From: Cellulosimicrobium cellulans
Lineage (GTDB): Bacteria; Actinomycetota; Actinomycetes; Actinomycetales; Cellulomonadaceae
DNA length: 64,000 bases
NCBI RefSeq assembly: GCF_016907755.1
Contig: NZ_JAFBCN010000001.1
Span: 4,464,001-4,528,000, forward strand
Reading direction: 5' to 3'
A program made the position numbers and the translations under genes. Shown piece after piece: positions 45,197-53,376 of the stretch. Under the pieces are notes generated by a model, which had not been told where the DNA came from, made no database searches, and saw nothing but the letters and a program-made list of their open reading frames with translations. Numbering within the stretch: the first letter of the stretch is position 1; every line of letters starts with the position of its first letter.

Positions 45197-45281
45197 CCGA
45201 CCCTGGTGCACGATGCTGCACCAGGGTCGGCGCGTTTCGGCCGCCACGGTGTGACGCAGATCGCGCCGAGGTCGGCCGAAA
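45197..45281. terminator. Two consecutive inverted repeats after the thiolase gene
   Basis: First, a 14-bp perfect stem (CCGACCCTGGTGCA, 45197-45210, with 45217-45230; 6-nt loop). Second, TTTCGGCCG (45235-45243) with CGGCCGAAA (45273-45281) enclosing 29 bp. The first is a likely terminator for the thiolase gene; the second is of the same kind as the other border repeats but with an unrelated sequence. Confidence 0.65.
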
Positions 45282-45348
45282 TCGCGTCATGGATCGCGTC
45301 GGGCGCGGTCTCTCTCCCTGGAAACGCCCCCCCGACGAGAGGACCGTC

Positions 45349-45477
45349 ATGACCACCGTGACCGAGGCAGCCCGCCGCACCGCGAGCCGCGCGCGCCACT
45401 CGCACCTGTCCGCCGCCGCCGTCGTGCTCGTCGGCCTCGCCGCCGGGTTCGCCGCGGCGCCCTACCTGCTCGGCTGA
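45349..45477 (+). CDS. 42-residue membrane peptide
   Basis: MTTVTEAARRTASRARHSHL followed by a helix (SAAAVVLVGLAAGFAAAPYL). An AGAGG lies 7 nt before the ATG. A basic stretch then one helix ending at the C-terminus suggests a small inner-membrane peptide. Its end overlaps the convergent gene by 16 bp. No family recognised. Confidence 0.55.
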   Translation: MTTVTEAARRTASRARHSHLSAAAVVLVGLAAGFAAAPYLLG

Positions 45478-45749
45478 GCCGGGCCGCCGTCCGGCCCGTC
45501 CCGCGGGCCCTCGCCGCGGAACGAGTCGACGAAGCCCCAGACGGCGCTCCCGACCCCGCTGAGGCAGAGGATCGAGACCAGGGTCAGCATCAGCGCCTCG
45601 GGGACGTCGCCCGCGACCCAGCCCTGGACCGCGCCCGCGACGACGAAGGGGCCGACCAGAGCGGACAGCACCAGCACCGCGACCGCCCACCAGCGGCGTC
45701 GTCGCTGGTTGCGCGGCGGCTTCGAGAGTCCGTGGTGATACAGCGCCAC
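45462..45749 (-). CDS. Small two-helix membrane protein (95 aa)
   Basis: A basic lead (KPPRNQRRRRWW) precedes two helices (AVAVLVLSALVGPFVVAGAV and ALMLTLVSILCLSGVGSAVWG). The C-terminus is Gly/Pro/Asp-rich. Begins with GTG 9 bp after the NUDIX gene's stop, so cotranscription is likely. Function unknown. Confidence 0.6.
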   Translation of the reverse strand: MALYHHGLSKPPRNQRRRRWWAVAVLVLSALVGPFVVAGAVQGWVAGDVPEALMLTLVSILCLSGVGSAVWGFVDSFRGEGPRDGPDGGPAQPSR

Positions 45750-45758
45750 GCCCGGAGC

Positions 45759-46250
45759 CTACGGCTCGACGGCACGGTCGCGGTCGTCCGCCAGACGCTC
45801 TTCGAGGCGGTCGAGCAGCGGGACCTGGCCCGCGACGACGAGGCCACGAGCCCTCGCGAGCGGGAACCAGCCGGCCCGGTCGAGCTCGGGGAACTCCTGC
45901 ATCCGCCCCGAGCGCGGGGGCCACTCCAGCGCGAACGTGTTGCTGGAGATCGCCGTGACGTCGAGGTCCGCCTCGCGTGCCCACGCCGCGACGAGCTTCC
46001 CGGCGCGCTGGCGCACGGTCCCGAGGTCGAGGTCGGGCACCTCCGCCGGCGGGGCCGGGACGCCGAGCTCCTCCGCGAACTCGCGCAGCGCCGCGGCACG
46101 ACCGTCCTCACCGGGCTCCACCTCGCCCTTGGGGATCGTCCAGCCACCCGCGTCCTTGCGCGCCCACAGCGGGCCGCCCATGTGCCCGAGGAGCACCTCG
46201 ACGACGTCGTCACGGAACCGGTAGAGCACGAGCCCTGCTGACTGCTTCAC
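45759..46250 (-). CDS. NUDIX hydrolase
   Basis: A 163-residue pyrophosphohydrolase. The Nudix box is complete: GEVEPGEDGRAAALREFAEE followed by LG (near residues 42-63), preceded by GWTIPK. The opening KQSAGLVLYRFRDDVVEVLLGHMGGPLWARKDAGG matches the small diadenosine-polyphosphate/NTP-type actinobacterial Nudix proteins. The substrate is not predictable. AGGAGG directly upstream supports the GTG start. Confidence 0.92.
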   Translation of the reverse strand: MKQSAGLVLYRFRDDVVEVLLGHMGGPLWARKDAGGWTIPKGEVEPGEDGRAAALREFAEELGVPAPPAEVPDLDLGTVRQRAGKLVAAWAREADLDVTAISSNTFALEWPPRSGRMQEFPELDRAGWFPLARARGLVVAGQVPLLDRLEERLADDRDRAVEP

Positions 46251-46430
46251 CCCTCCTTCCTACACAGCCGACGGCGGGACGGCCCGTCGGAGGCCGTGCC
46301 CGGGGCCTCCCCGTGAGTGGTTCGCGGGCCTGGGCGGTGCCGGAGGACCGGGCGCCGTCTCCGCCGTGGCCTGTGGGTGGCCGCGCGTAGCGTCGGCCGT
46401 CTCAGGACCAGACCGCAGGAGGGGACGACC

Positions 46431-46826
46431 ATGACCACGCCGAGCGTCACGCACCTCAACCCGGCCGGGCTGCACCGCAACCCGGCGTTCTCCCAGGGCA
46501 CGATCGTCGAGACCGGTCGCACGCTCTACGTCGGCGGCCAGAACGGGACCGACGCCGAGGGCGCGATCGTCGAGGGCGGCATCGCGGCCCAGACCGCGCA
46601 GGCGCTGCGCAACGTCCTCGCCGTGCTGGCCGAGGCGGGCGCCGGGCCGCAGGACGTCGCGCGGCTCGCCGTCTACCTCGACCCCGAGGCCGACCTCATG
46701 GCGGGCTTCGCCGCCGTCGGCGAGGTCTGGGGTCCGCACCCGGCGGCGGTGACGGTCCTGCGGGTGGGGATCGGCCGGCCCGGTGCTCTCGTCGAGATCG
46801 AGGCGGTCGCCGCCCTGCCCGCGTGA
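46431..46826 (+). CDS. RidA-family enamine/imine deaminase
   Basis: A 131-residue YjgF/RidA protein that typically hydrolyses reactive enamines from PLP enzymes. Marks: GRTLYVGGQNGTDAEGAIVEGGIAAQTAQALRNV and the VTVLRVGIGRPGALVEIEAVA end, but the usual catalytic Arg-Cys pair is replaced by VGIG, placing it outside the archetypal RidA subgroup. AGGAGGGG precedes the ATG; a TAGCGT -10 is at 46388. Confidence 0.87.
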   Translation: MTTPSVTHLNPAGLHRNPAFSQGTIVETGRTLYVGGQNGTDAEGAIVEGGIAAQTAQALRNVLAVLAEAGAGPQDVARLAVYLDPEADLMAGFAAVGEVWGPHPAAVTVLRVGIGRPGALVEIEAVAALPA

Positions 46827-46887
46827 CCCGTCCGGGCTGACCCCCTCTCCACGAGCGTGCGGCCGTCGCCCCGGCTACCGTCCGGGG

Positions 46888-47610
46888 GTGCCCGCCGACC
46901 CTGCCCCGCGCCGCTCGCTCGGGCGCGCCAGGAGGCGCGCCCTGGGGCGGGCCGCGGCGTACGGGATCGCGGCCTCCGTCCCGGTGCTCGTGCTCGCGTG
47001 GCTCGTGCGCGCGGAGTCGGGGCTCGTCGTCGAGGCCGACCGCGCCGCCGTCGCCGCGGCGACCGGGTTCACGGGCGAGCGGCCCGCGTTCGAGCGCACC
47101 CTGCTCGTGGGGCAGGAGGTGCTCGCCGCGCGGTGGATGAACCTCGCCGCGATGGGCGTGTGCCTCTGGGCCTGGCGGCGCCGCGGCCTCGGGACGCGCG
47201 CGGCCTGGGCGGCCGGGACGATCTGGGGCGCGTGGGCGCTCGGGCTCGGCGCGAAGGAGCTCGTGGACCGCGCGCGTCCCGTCGTCGAGGACGCGGTGAC
47301 CGTCGTGCCCGGGTCCAGCTTCCCGTCCGGGCACGCGATGAACGCCGCCGCCGTCGGCGTGAGCCTCACGGTGCTCGTGTGGCCGCTGCTCGGTCGTCGT
47401 GGCCGCGCCGCCGTCGTCGCCGGCGCGACGGTGCTCGCCCTCGTCACCGCGGCCGACCGCGTGCTGCTCGGTGCGCACTACCCGTCCGACGTCGTCGGCG
47501 GCATCCTCTTCGGCGGCGCGGTCGCAGGGGCGTCCGCCGTCGGCTACCACGGGTGGGCGTCCGCCCGGACCGCCCGCTCTTCCGGCTCCGCTCCCAGGAA
47601 CGAGGTCTGA
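46888..47610 (+). CDS. PAP2-superfamily phosphatase 1
   Basis: A 240-residue membrane phosphatase with about six helices. The three PAP2 motifs are visible: KELVDRARP, PSGHAMNAA and RVLLGAHYPSDV (catalytic His). It probably dephosphorylates a lipid such as undecaprenyl pyrophosphate or phosphatidic acid. GTG 46888 is 6 nt after TACCGT (46876-46881), a leaderless start. The stop overlaps the next ATG (TGATG). Confidence 0.88.
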   Translation: MPADPAPRRSLGRARRRALGRAAAYGIAASVPVLVLAWLVRAESGLVVEADRAAVAAATGFTGERPAFERTLLVGQEVLAARWMNLAAMGVCLWAWRRRGLGTRAAWAAGTIWGAWALGLGAKELVDRARPVVEDAVTVVPGSSFPSGHAMNAAAVGVSLTVLVWPLLGRRGRAAVVAGATVLALVTAADRVLLGAHYPSDVVGGILFGGAVAGASAVGYHGWASARTARSSGSAPRNEV

Positions 47611-48305
47611 TGCATCCCTTCGTGCACCGCTACGAGCTCGACACGACCCGGCCCACCGCGAAGGAGGTGCTGCGCGACGTCGGGCTCCGGGCGTTCCTCC
47701 CCGGCGCGGTCCTGTGGGTGCTCATCGTCGCGACCGGGTTCCTCGTGACGGGCCCGCTGGGCGACCTGCCCGGCGAGGTCGGGATGAACCGCTGGCTGGA
47801 GGAGCGGCGCACGCCCTTCTGGGACACCGTGACCGACCTGTTCTCCCTCATCGGGACGACCGAGTTCATCATCGGCGGGACCGTGCTGACGATCCTGCTC
47901 GTCTGGTGGCGCACCCGACAGTGGTGGTTCGCCGTCGTGCCCGCGCTCGCCGTCGCGCTCCAGGCGCTGATCTTCCTCACGTCGTCGATCGTCGTGGGGC
48001 GCGAGCGCCCCGACGTCTCGCGGCTCGACGAGGCGCCGCCCACGTCGAGCTTCCCGTCCGGCCACACCGGCGCGTCCGCGGCGTTCTACCTCACCCTCGC
48101 CCTGCTCGCGCAGCGCATCACGCACCCCGTCCTGCGCGTCGTCGTCACGGTCCTGTGCTGCCTCGTGCCGCTCGCGGTGGGCCTGTCCCGCCTCTACCGC
48201 GGCGCCCACGGCCCGGCCGACGTGGTGGTGGGCCTGGTCAACGGCGTCGTCTGCTGCGTCCTCGCCTGGAACTACCTGCGCCGAGACGTCCGCGCACAGC
48301 GCTGA
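47610..48305 (+). CDS. PAP2-superfamily phosphatase 2
   Basis: A 231-residue paralogue of the preceding protein, with VVGRERP, PSGHTGASAAF and SRLYRGAHGPADV. Similarity between the two is low beyond the motifs, so this is an old duplication or an acquisition. Its translation is coupled to the first gene (TGATG). It ends before a 21-bp-period repeat array and a strong convergent hairpin. Confidence 0.88.
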   Translation: MHPFVHRYELDTTRPTAKEVLRDVGLRAFLPGAVLWVLIVATGFLVTGPLGDLPGEVGMNRWLEERRTPFWDTVTDLFSLIGTTEFIIGGTVLTILLVWWRTRQWWFAVVPALAVALQALIFLTSSIVVGRERPDVSRLDEAPPTSSFPSGHTGASAAFYLTLALLAQRITHPVLRVVVTVLCCLVPLAVGLSRLYRGAHGPADVVVGLVNGVVCCVLAWNYLRRDVRAQR

Positions 48306-48322
48306 GGGCGACACCCACCGCG

Positions 48323-48403
48323 CGAGGTCGAGGCCCGGTCGGCCGAGGTAGAGGCCTGGTCCCGCGAAGCAGAGGCCCGGTCCCGCGAGGTAGAGGCCTG
48401 GTC
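48323..48403. repeat. Four tandem 18-mer units, locus C (exact 21-bp period)
   Basis: Units at 48323-48340, 48344-48361, 48365-48382 and 48386-48403 are variants of CGAGGTAGAGGCCTGGTC, separated by 3-bp spacers; the second and fourth are identical. They lie between the stop of the second PAP2 gene and the convergent terminator. The same unit occurs at 4449-4518 and 59270-59592. Confidence 0.9.
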
Positions 48404-48421
48404 TGTGCGTACTGTCCCCGG

Positions 48422-48467
48422 ACGACGACTGCGGGCCCGGTCCTGAGACCGGGCCCGCAGTCGTCGT
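48422..48467. terminator. 21-bp perfect convergent terminator
   Basis: Arms 48422-48442 and 48447-48467 (ACGACGACTGCGGGCCCGGT plus C) pair perfectly around CTGA, between the convergent PAP2 and chitinase genes. No T tract is evident, as is usual in very GC-rich bacteria. Confidence 0.9.
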
Positions 48468-48512
48468 GCGGTGGTCGTCCGGGCGATGCGCGCGCTCGGA
48501 CGACCCGTCAGC

Positions 48513-50264
48513 TCACGCGCAGAGACCCACCGGGTCCCACGAGCCCCACGTCACGGACCCGGGCAGCTCGCCCGTGGTCCACCACTGGGCCGTGTAGTTC
48601 ACCCCGGCGCGGGACACGGTCTGGCCGCCGGTGTAGACGGTCTCGCGCGACCATGCCGGGGCGCAGTCCGCGACCGCGACCTCGGGCGCCGTGCCGCACG
48701 GGCCGATCTTCTTCCACGCGGACGACGAGCCCGGCTCCTGGTTGCGGGTCCACCACTGGGCCTTGTACTCCGAGCCCTCGTGCGAGACGACCTCGCCACC
48801 GGTGTAGACGCCCGTGCCGTACCAGGGCACGGCGCACTGGTCGGCCACGCCCGGGCCGGGGGTCGCCGCGCGGAACGTCGAGCCCAGCGCGTCACCCAGC
48901 TCGTTGCGGTAGTCGCCCGAGAGGTCCCACCACATCGCGCCGCCGTAGCCCTGCGTCGCGACGAACTCGGCCTTGGCCGTCACGGACGCCGGGTCGTCGT
49001 AGCTCCACCACTGGTCGCCGTCGTAGAGCCAGCTCGCGCCGATCTCCGGGTCGAAGTACTGCTCGCCGTCGAACGAGCGCAGCTCCGCGTAGGTCTTGGT
49101 GCCGACGTAGCCCGCGGCGGGCTGCCAGCCCTGCGAGCCGTCCTCGACGCCGTACCAGCCGTGCCCGTAGGCGGCGAGGCCCGCGTTGACCTGCGACGGG
49201 TCGGCGCCCGCGTTGACGTACATGCCGAGCGCGCCGTCGAGCCCGAGGCCCCAGTTCTGCGTGCCGTCCGGGTGCAGGTTGCCCTGGTGGCCCGTCTGGT
49301 TCGGCACCCAGCCGCCGTGGAAGTCGTAGCCCTGGACGTTGAGGAAGTCCACGACCGCGAACAGGCGCGGGTCGAGCCAGCCGCCCTGGCCCGCGTTCCA
49401 GCCGCCCGCCGGCGCGAACGCCGTCAGGAGGTAGTCCTCGCCGTTCGCCGCGCCGCGCGCGTCGAGCTCGGTGCGGAACTCCTCCATGAGGAGCAGGAAG
49501 TTCTCCTTGTCCTCGGGGCGGGCGTTCGCCGTCTCGCCACCGGTGACCGGCCACTCCCAGTCGATGTCGATGCCGTCGAAGATGCCGGCCGCGGCACCCG
49601 GGCCGCCCTTGCCGTCGACGACCGGCAGGTCGCCGTCGATGTAGATGTCGAGGCACGAGTCGACGAGTGCCGTGCGACCCTCGGCCGTCGACGCCGCCTC
49701 GGAGAAGTTGTCGGACCAGGTCCAGCCGCCGAGCGAGACGAGGATCTTGGTGTCGGGGCTGACGACCTTGAGCTTCTTGAGCTGGTTGAAGTTGCCCGCG
49801 AGCGCCTGACCGGGCTTGTCGGCCTTGCCGTCGACGGAGTCCTTGGCCGGGACCTCCGCGACGAAGTCGTTGAGGGGGTCACCCTCGCCGGGGACGTCGG
49901 CGATGTCGCACACGAGGTCGGTCGTGACGTTCCCGAACGCGTAGTTGATGTGCGTGAGGTCCTCGATCGCGCCGGTGCGCACGAGGTCGGCCACGTGGAA
50001 GTCGCGGGTCACGCGCGAGTCGGCCATGACGTAGCCGACGCTGCGGAACCCGTTGATGTCCGACGGCCCGGCGACCGAGGCCGCCGGCTTCGCCGTCGGC
50101 TGCGGCGCCGCCACCGCGGGCGACGCGAAGGTGGCCGCGGTCAGGGCGAGCGCCCCGACGACGGCGGTGGTCGCGACCACGCGCGAGCGGGCGGTCGGTG
50201 CGGGCGAGGTCTTGGCGAGCGAGCGGCCCGAGGAGGCCGCGCTGGGTGTCGATCGATCGTTCAT
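48513..50264 (-). CDS. Secreted GH18 chitinase with two C-terminal chitin-binding modules
   Basis: A 583-residue extracellular chitinase. Residues 1-53 are a long signal peptide ending PAVAA. The GH18 barrel follows, with SLGGW in strand 3 and the catalytic DGIDIDWE (D230-E237, E237 the acid), then QGYDFHGGW and the GGAMWWDLSGD strand-8 motif. Two carbohydrate-binding modules of the CBM5/12 type end the protein (about 484-530 and 536-583), each with CAxxW, a YTGGxxVSxxGxxYxAQWWT core and a final Cys. It hydrolyses chitin for nutrition. No chitin-response operator is evident upstream. Confidence 0.96.
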   Translation of the reverse strand: MNDRSTPSAASSGRSLAKTSPAPTARSRVVATTAVVGALALTAATFASPAVAAPQPTAKPAASVAGPSDINGFRSVGYVMADSRVTRDFHVADLVRTGAIEDLTHINYAFGNVTTDLVCDIADVPGEGDPLNDFVAEVPAKDSVDGKADKPGQALAGNFNQLKKLKVVSPDTKILVSLGGWTWSDNFSEAASTAEGRTALVDSCLDIYIDGDLPVVDGKGGPGAAAGIFDGIDIDWEWPVTGGETANARPEDKENFLLLMEEFRTELDARGAANGEDYLLTAFAPAGGWNAGQGGWLDPRLFAVVDFLNVQGYDFHGGWVPNQTGHQGNLHPDGTQNWGLGLDGALGMYVNAGADPSQVNAGLAAYGHGWYGVEDGSQGWQPAAGYVGTKTYAELRSFDGEQYFDPEIGASWLYDGDQWWSYDDPASVTAKAEFVATQGYGGAMWWDLSGDYRNELGDALGSTFRAATPGPGVADQCAVPWYGTGVYTGGEVVSHEGSEYKAQWWTRNQEPGSSSAWKKIGPCGTAPEVAVADCAPAWSRETVYTGGQTVSRAGVNYTAQWWTTGELPGSVTWGSWDPVGLCA

Positions 50265-50554
50265 GAAGGCCTCGTTGCTCTTCGGCCCGGGCTGGGGACC
50301 CCGGGATTTGTTCGGTCTCCTGCAACTTACCTGGACACGGGGTGTTTACGCCAGGGTCCGAACGAAAATCGCCCGCGCGGAGATTCCTGCGTTGGACGGC
50401 CGGCTCGGGGCCGGTGGACACCCGTCCAGGAGTCCGCCGGCCTCTGCCCGGCCAACGGCCGATCACACGCTCCCCGTGCCCGTCCGGCGAGACGTCCTAG
50501 CCTGGAAGCGGCCCGTACTTCTCATGCGACGCACGCGACGAGGGAGTGACTGCG

Positions 50555-51568
50555 GTGAGGCAGGAGCGGAGCGACATCCAGACCGGTGAGACGAGAACCG
50601 GGACAGGCGGGATCCAGACAGGCACGACGGCGAAGGTCGCCGTGGTCGGGGCCGGCTCGGTCGGCGCGACCTTGGCCTACGCCGTCCTGATCCGCGGTGC
50701 GGCGCGGGAGGTGGCCCTGTACGACGTCGACACGGCAAAGGTCCGCGCCCAGGCCCTCGACCTCGCCCACGGCATCCAGTTCATGCCCATGGCGCGCGTG
50801 GAGGGCTCCGACGACGTCGCGGTCTGCGCGGGAGCGGACGTCGTCGTGGTCACGGCAGGCGCCAAGCAGCAGCCCGGGCAGACGCGCATGGACCTCGCGG
50901 CCAAGACCGTCGGCCTGGCGCGCACGCTCATGCCCCAGCTCGTCGAGGTCGCGCCCCAGGCCGTGTACCTCATGGTCACCAACCCGGTGGACGTGGTCAC
51001 CTACGCCGCCCTGCGGTACTCCGGGCTGCCGCGCGCGCAGGTCCTCGGGTCCGGCGCGGTGCTGGACTCCTCGCGGTTCCGGTACCTCATCGCCGACCAC
51101 GTCGGCGTGGCCGTGCAGAACGTGCACGCCTACGTCGCCGGCGAGCACGGCGACACCGCCGTGCCCCTGTGGTCGTCCGCGACGATCGGCGGCGTGCCGC
51201 TCCTGGAGCTCGACCCGTTCGACGGCCGGGAGCCGCTGACCGAGGAGGTGCGCCGGGCCATCGCGCACGACGTCGTCCACTCCGCCTACGACATCATCGC
51301 CGGCAAGGGCGCCACCGCCTACGCGATCGGCCTCGCCGCCTCCCGCATCGTCGAGGCGATCACCAACGACGAGCACCGCGTCATGCCGGTCTCCTCGCTC
51401 CTGAACGGGTACCGAGGCATCGACGACGTGTGCCTCTCCGTCCCGACGATGGTCAGCCACGGCGGCGCCGGGACCTTGCTGCCGACGCCCCTGTCCGACG
51501 CCGAGCTCGCCGCGCTGCACCGTTCCGCCGACACCCTGCGTGCCGCAGCGGGACAGGTCGGGCTCTGA
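50555..51568 (+). CDS. ldh: L-lactate dehydrogenase
   Basis: A 337-residue NAD-dependent L-lactate dehydrogenase that interconverts pyruvate and lactate. NAD-binding GAGSVGAT, the substrate-loop AKQQPGQTRMDLAAKT (with the conserved Gln and Arg), TNPVDVVTY, and the catalytic-His motif GEHGDTAVPLWSS are present. GTG 50555 is preferred because AGGGAG is 8 nt before it; GTG 50546 also is in frame. About 25 polar residues precede the Rossmann fold. A TAGCCT -10 lies near 50499. Confidence 0.95.
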   Translation: MRQERSDIQTGETRTGTGGIQTGTTAKVAVVGAGSVGATLAYAVLIRGAAREVALYDVDTAKVRAQALDLAHGIQFMPMARVEGSDDVAVCAGADVVVVTAGAKQQPGQTRMDLAAKTVGLARTLMPQLVEVAPQAVYLMVTNPVDVVTYAALRYSGLPRAQVLGSGAVLDSSRFRYLIADHVGVAVQNVHAYVAGEHGDTAVPLWSSATIGGVPLLELDPFDGREPLTEEVRRAIAHDVVHSAYDIIAGKGATAYAIGLAASRIVEAITNDEHRVMPVSSLLNGYRGIDDVCLSVPTMVSHGGAGTLLPTPLSDAELAALHRSADTLRAAAGQVGL

Positions 51569-51662
51569 GGCACGTCCTGACTCCCCGACGTCGCGCCTCC
51601 CCACGGCGGAGACGGACGGAGGAGCCTCGCCGACGAGGCGCGCTGCACCTCACGGGCGGCGG

Positions 51663-52352
51663 CTACGAGCCCGCACGACCAGCCGACGTGTCGGTCCGGG
51701 CCTTCGCCCCGTCGATGCTGCGATGAGATCCAGCGCTCAAGGCCCGGGCAACTCCAGCGGGTAGCGCCTCGGCATGTGCCGGGGTGTGTTCAGCAGCCCA
51801 GGTCGCGACGAGGTCGCAGAACCGATCAAGGTCCTCCTCGGCACGGGCGAGTGCAGCGCGCACCTGGTCCAGGGGGAACCGCAGCACAGGTCGACTCAGG
51901 TCCTGCGCGTCCTGGACGACCTCGACGAGTCCGTCGCGGACCGTGAGGACCACGTCGGGGTCGTGCCCGAACCAGCAGGTGGCCGCCCTCCCACCCAGCA
52001 CGTCGACGAGCTCGGAGCGTTCGTCGATCGAGCAGCAGCAGCCGGGCAGGATCGTCGAGCCGGTGACCGTGTCGGTGAACTGCAGGCCGCCCATCGCCAA
52101 CGGCTGGGCATCGTCGGGGTCGTGCGGGGCCAGCGCGCGGGCGAGGTACTCCTCGACCGTCGATGCAGGATCGCCCTCGTCGTCGGTGAAGAACCACCGC
52201 AAGATCTGGTGCACCGCCGTCCCCACCTCACGGTCGGTGAGATCACCGTGCAGGGCCTGGTACCAGAAGCCGTCACGCCCGACGACAGGCCAGAGATCGA
52301 GCTCGGTGTCTCCGAGAACCTCGAGCACCGGCTCGATCCGCAGCGTCGTCAC
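51663..52352 (-). CDS. Hypothetical protein (229 aa)
   Basis: No known domain recognised. It has an unusual CCCSIDERSELVDVLGG core with three adjacent cysteines plus CWFGHDPDVVLTVRDGLVEVVQD and helical Ala/Glu-rich C-terminal half. Other parts (DLWPVVGRDGFWYQALHGDLTDREV) suggest a mixed alpha/beta fold. The start is uncertain; GTG 52352 is taken. It is divergent from the following small genes by 115 bp. Confidence 0.6.
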   Translation of the reverse strand: MTTLRIEPVLEVLGDTELDLWPVVGRDGFWYQALHGDLTDREVGTAVHQILRWFFTDDEGDPASTVEEYLARALAPHDPDDAQPLAMGGLQFTDTVTGSTILPGCCCSIDERSELVDVLGGRAATCWFGHDPDVVLTVRDGLVEVVQDAQDLSRPVLRFPLDQVRAALARAEEDLDRFCDLVATWAAEHTPAHAEALPAGVARALSAGSHRSIDGAKARTDTSAGRAGS

Positions 52353-52467
52353 GCGAGAACCGTGCCTGCGGCAGCACCCGGCGGTCAATCCGTTTCCCGG
52401 GGACGATCCGTCTGTCGTAGACGCTGTTCCCGCGGTCTCGACAGCACAGCTGCCCTACCCTGTCGCC

Positions 52468-52500
52468 ATGCACATCACCCCGAAGGGACATGCCGCGTAG
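52468..52500 (+). CDS. Possible 10-residue leaderless peptide
   Basis: ATG CAC ATC ACC ... GCG TAG encodes MHITPKGHAA, 6 nt after TACCCT (52456-52461), exactly the leaderless spacing seen at other starts in this window. It overlaps the ATG of the following 137-residue frame (52490). It may be a coupling peptide or mark the real start of a damaged gene; it could equally be chance. Confidence 0.3.
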   Translation: MHITPKGHAA

Positions 52501-52903
52501 GCGCCCTGCTCTGCTCCGCGCAGAAGCTCATCTGCTCGAACGGCCGAGGGCACCGGTGCGACGGCCCAAGGTCGGCGGCGCCGATCTGTCGGGCTCAGCC
52601 CGAGCCGCAGTCCTCCGGTACGAACGCCAGACCGACCTGCCACGCGGGTCGGTCCTCGTCGCCTTGACCGTCTGGGAGCGAGCCCCCGCAGTGGTCGAGC
52701 CGCCCGTCACGAGCTGCGGGATCTGGGAGTGCTGCGGGTACCACAGGCCCCTCGCGCAGACGCGCGACATCCTCGAGGACCTCGTTCGTCGCGCGCCTTC
52801 AGGTGCCGGCAGCGAGCTGCGCCGACGCGTGCGCGAGGCTGACGCGCGGATGGTCGGGCCCCTCGGCGGGTTCTGGTGGCAGGACCAGCTGCGCTGGAGA
52901 TGA
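52490..52903 (+). CDS. Small basic hypothetical protein (137 aa)
   Basis: A soluble, Arg-rich protein. The C-terminal part (RDILEDLVRRAPSGAGSELRRRVREADARM, then GFWWQDQLRW) resembles a small actinobacterial family I know only as hypothetical, with the GIWECCGYHRPL segment as a possible metal-binding centre. The N-terminal 40 residues are poorly supported and the start could lie further in. No ribosome binding site is clear. Confidence 0.5.
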   Translation: MPRRRPALLRAEAHLLERPRAPVRRPKVGGADLSGSARAAVLRYERQTDLPRGSVLVALTVWERAPAVVEPPVTSCGIWECCGYHRPLAQTRDILEDLVRRAPSGAGSELRRRVREADARMVGPLGGFWWQDQLRWR

Positions 52904-53077
52904 CGAAGCGCAGGAGGTTGGCGGAGGCCCGCGCACGGATGGCCGTAGGGCGTCGCGCACCGACCCCGCAGACGCACGTGGCGCGGGACCTACGGGGTCG
53001 TCACCGACCGACTGGCTCTGCGGCGGGAGCGACGGTCGCCGAGCGTCACAGAGTGAGTTCTCGTGACCTCCGCACGA

Positions 53078-53119
53078 CGAAGGGCCCCGACCGCAGAATC
53101 CTGCGGTCGGGGCCCTTCG
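53078..53119 (-). terminator. 19-bp perfect terminator after tRNA-Ser
   Basis: Arms 53078-53096 (CGAAGGGCCCCGACCGCAG) and 53101-53119 pair perfectly around AATC, 1 bp beyond the CCA end of the tRNA gene. The 174 bp on the other side (52904-53077) hold nothing I can support. Confidence 0.88.
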
Positions 53120-53120
53120 G

Positions 53121-53210
53121 TGGCGGTAGCGGTGAGATTCGAACTCACGGTGGACTTTCACCCACACACGCTTTCGAGGCGTGCTCCTTAGGCCACTCGG
53201 ACACGCTACC
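53121..53210 (-). tRNA. tRNA-Ser(CGA)
   Basis: Reading the minus strand from 53210: acceptor GGTAGCG, D arm, anticodon loop CTCGAAA (anticodon CGA) within stem ACGC/GCGT, a long variable arm typical of tRNA-Ser, TTCGAATCTC T arm, CGCTACC acceptor strand, discriminator G and encoded CCA. It decodes UCG. About 165 bp without a gene separate it from the siderophore gene downstream on the map. Confidence 0.97.
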
Positions 53211-53376
53211 AATGCCGGGAAACCCGGCCCAGGAAGGATACCTGGTCAGACCCCCGGACACCGAATCGGCCGGTCAGACCGCCCGACGACCCCGGCCCGC
53301 ACCCCGAGCCGAGACCCGCCCGGCGACCGTGCGAGGCGGACCGCCCGGCCCCGCCCCGCGCCGTCGGGCACGGGCG

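Noticed and set aside
48323-48403. CRISPR array
   Set aside because: Repeats are 18 bp with 3-bp spacers, imperfect, with no cas genes nearby.
50265-50400. DasR or other chitin-response operator upstream of the chitinase
   Set aside because: No sequence close to the TGGTCTAGACCA consensus; CCTGG...CCAGG there is too weak to support.
52900-53120. A further gene beginning ATGACGAAGCGC, overlapping the previous stop
   Set aside because: The frame has no stop before running through the tRNA-Ser gene and far into the opposite-strand iron gene, so it cannot be real as read.
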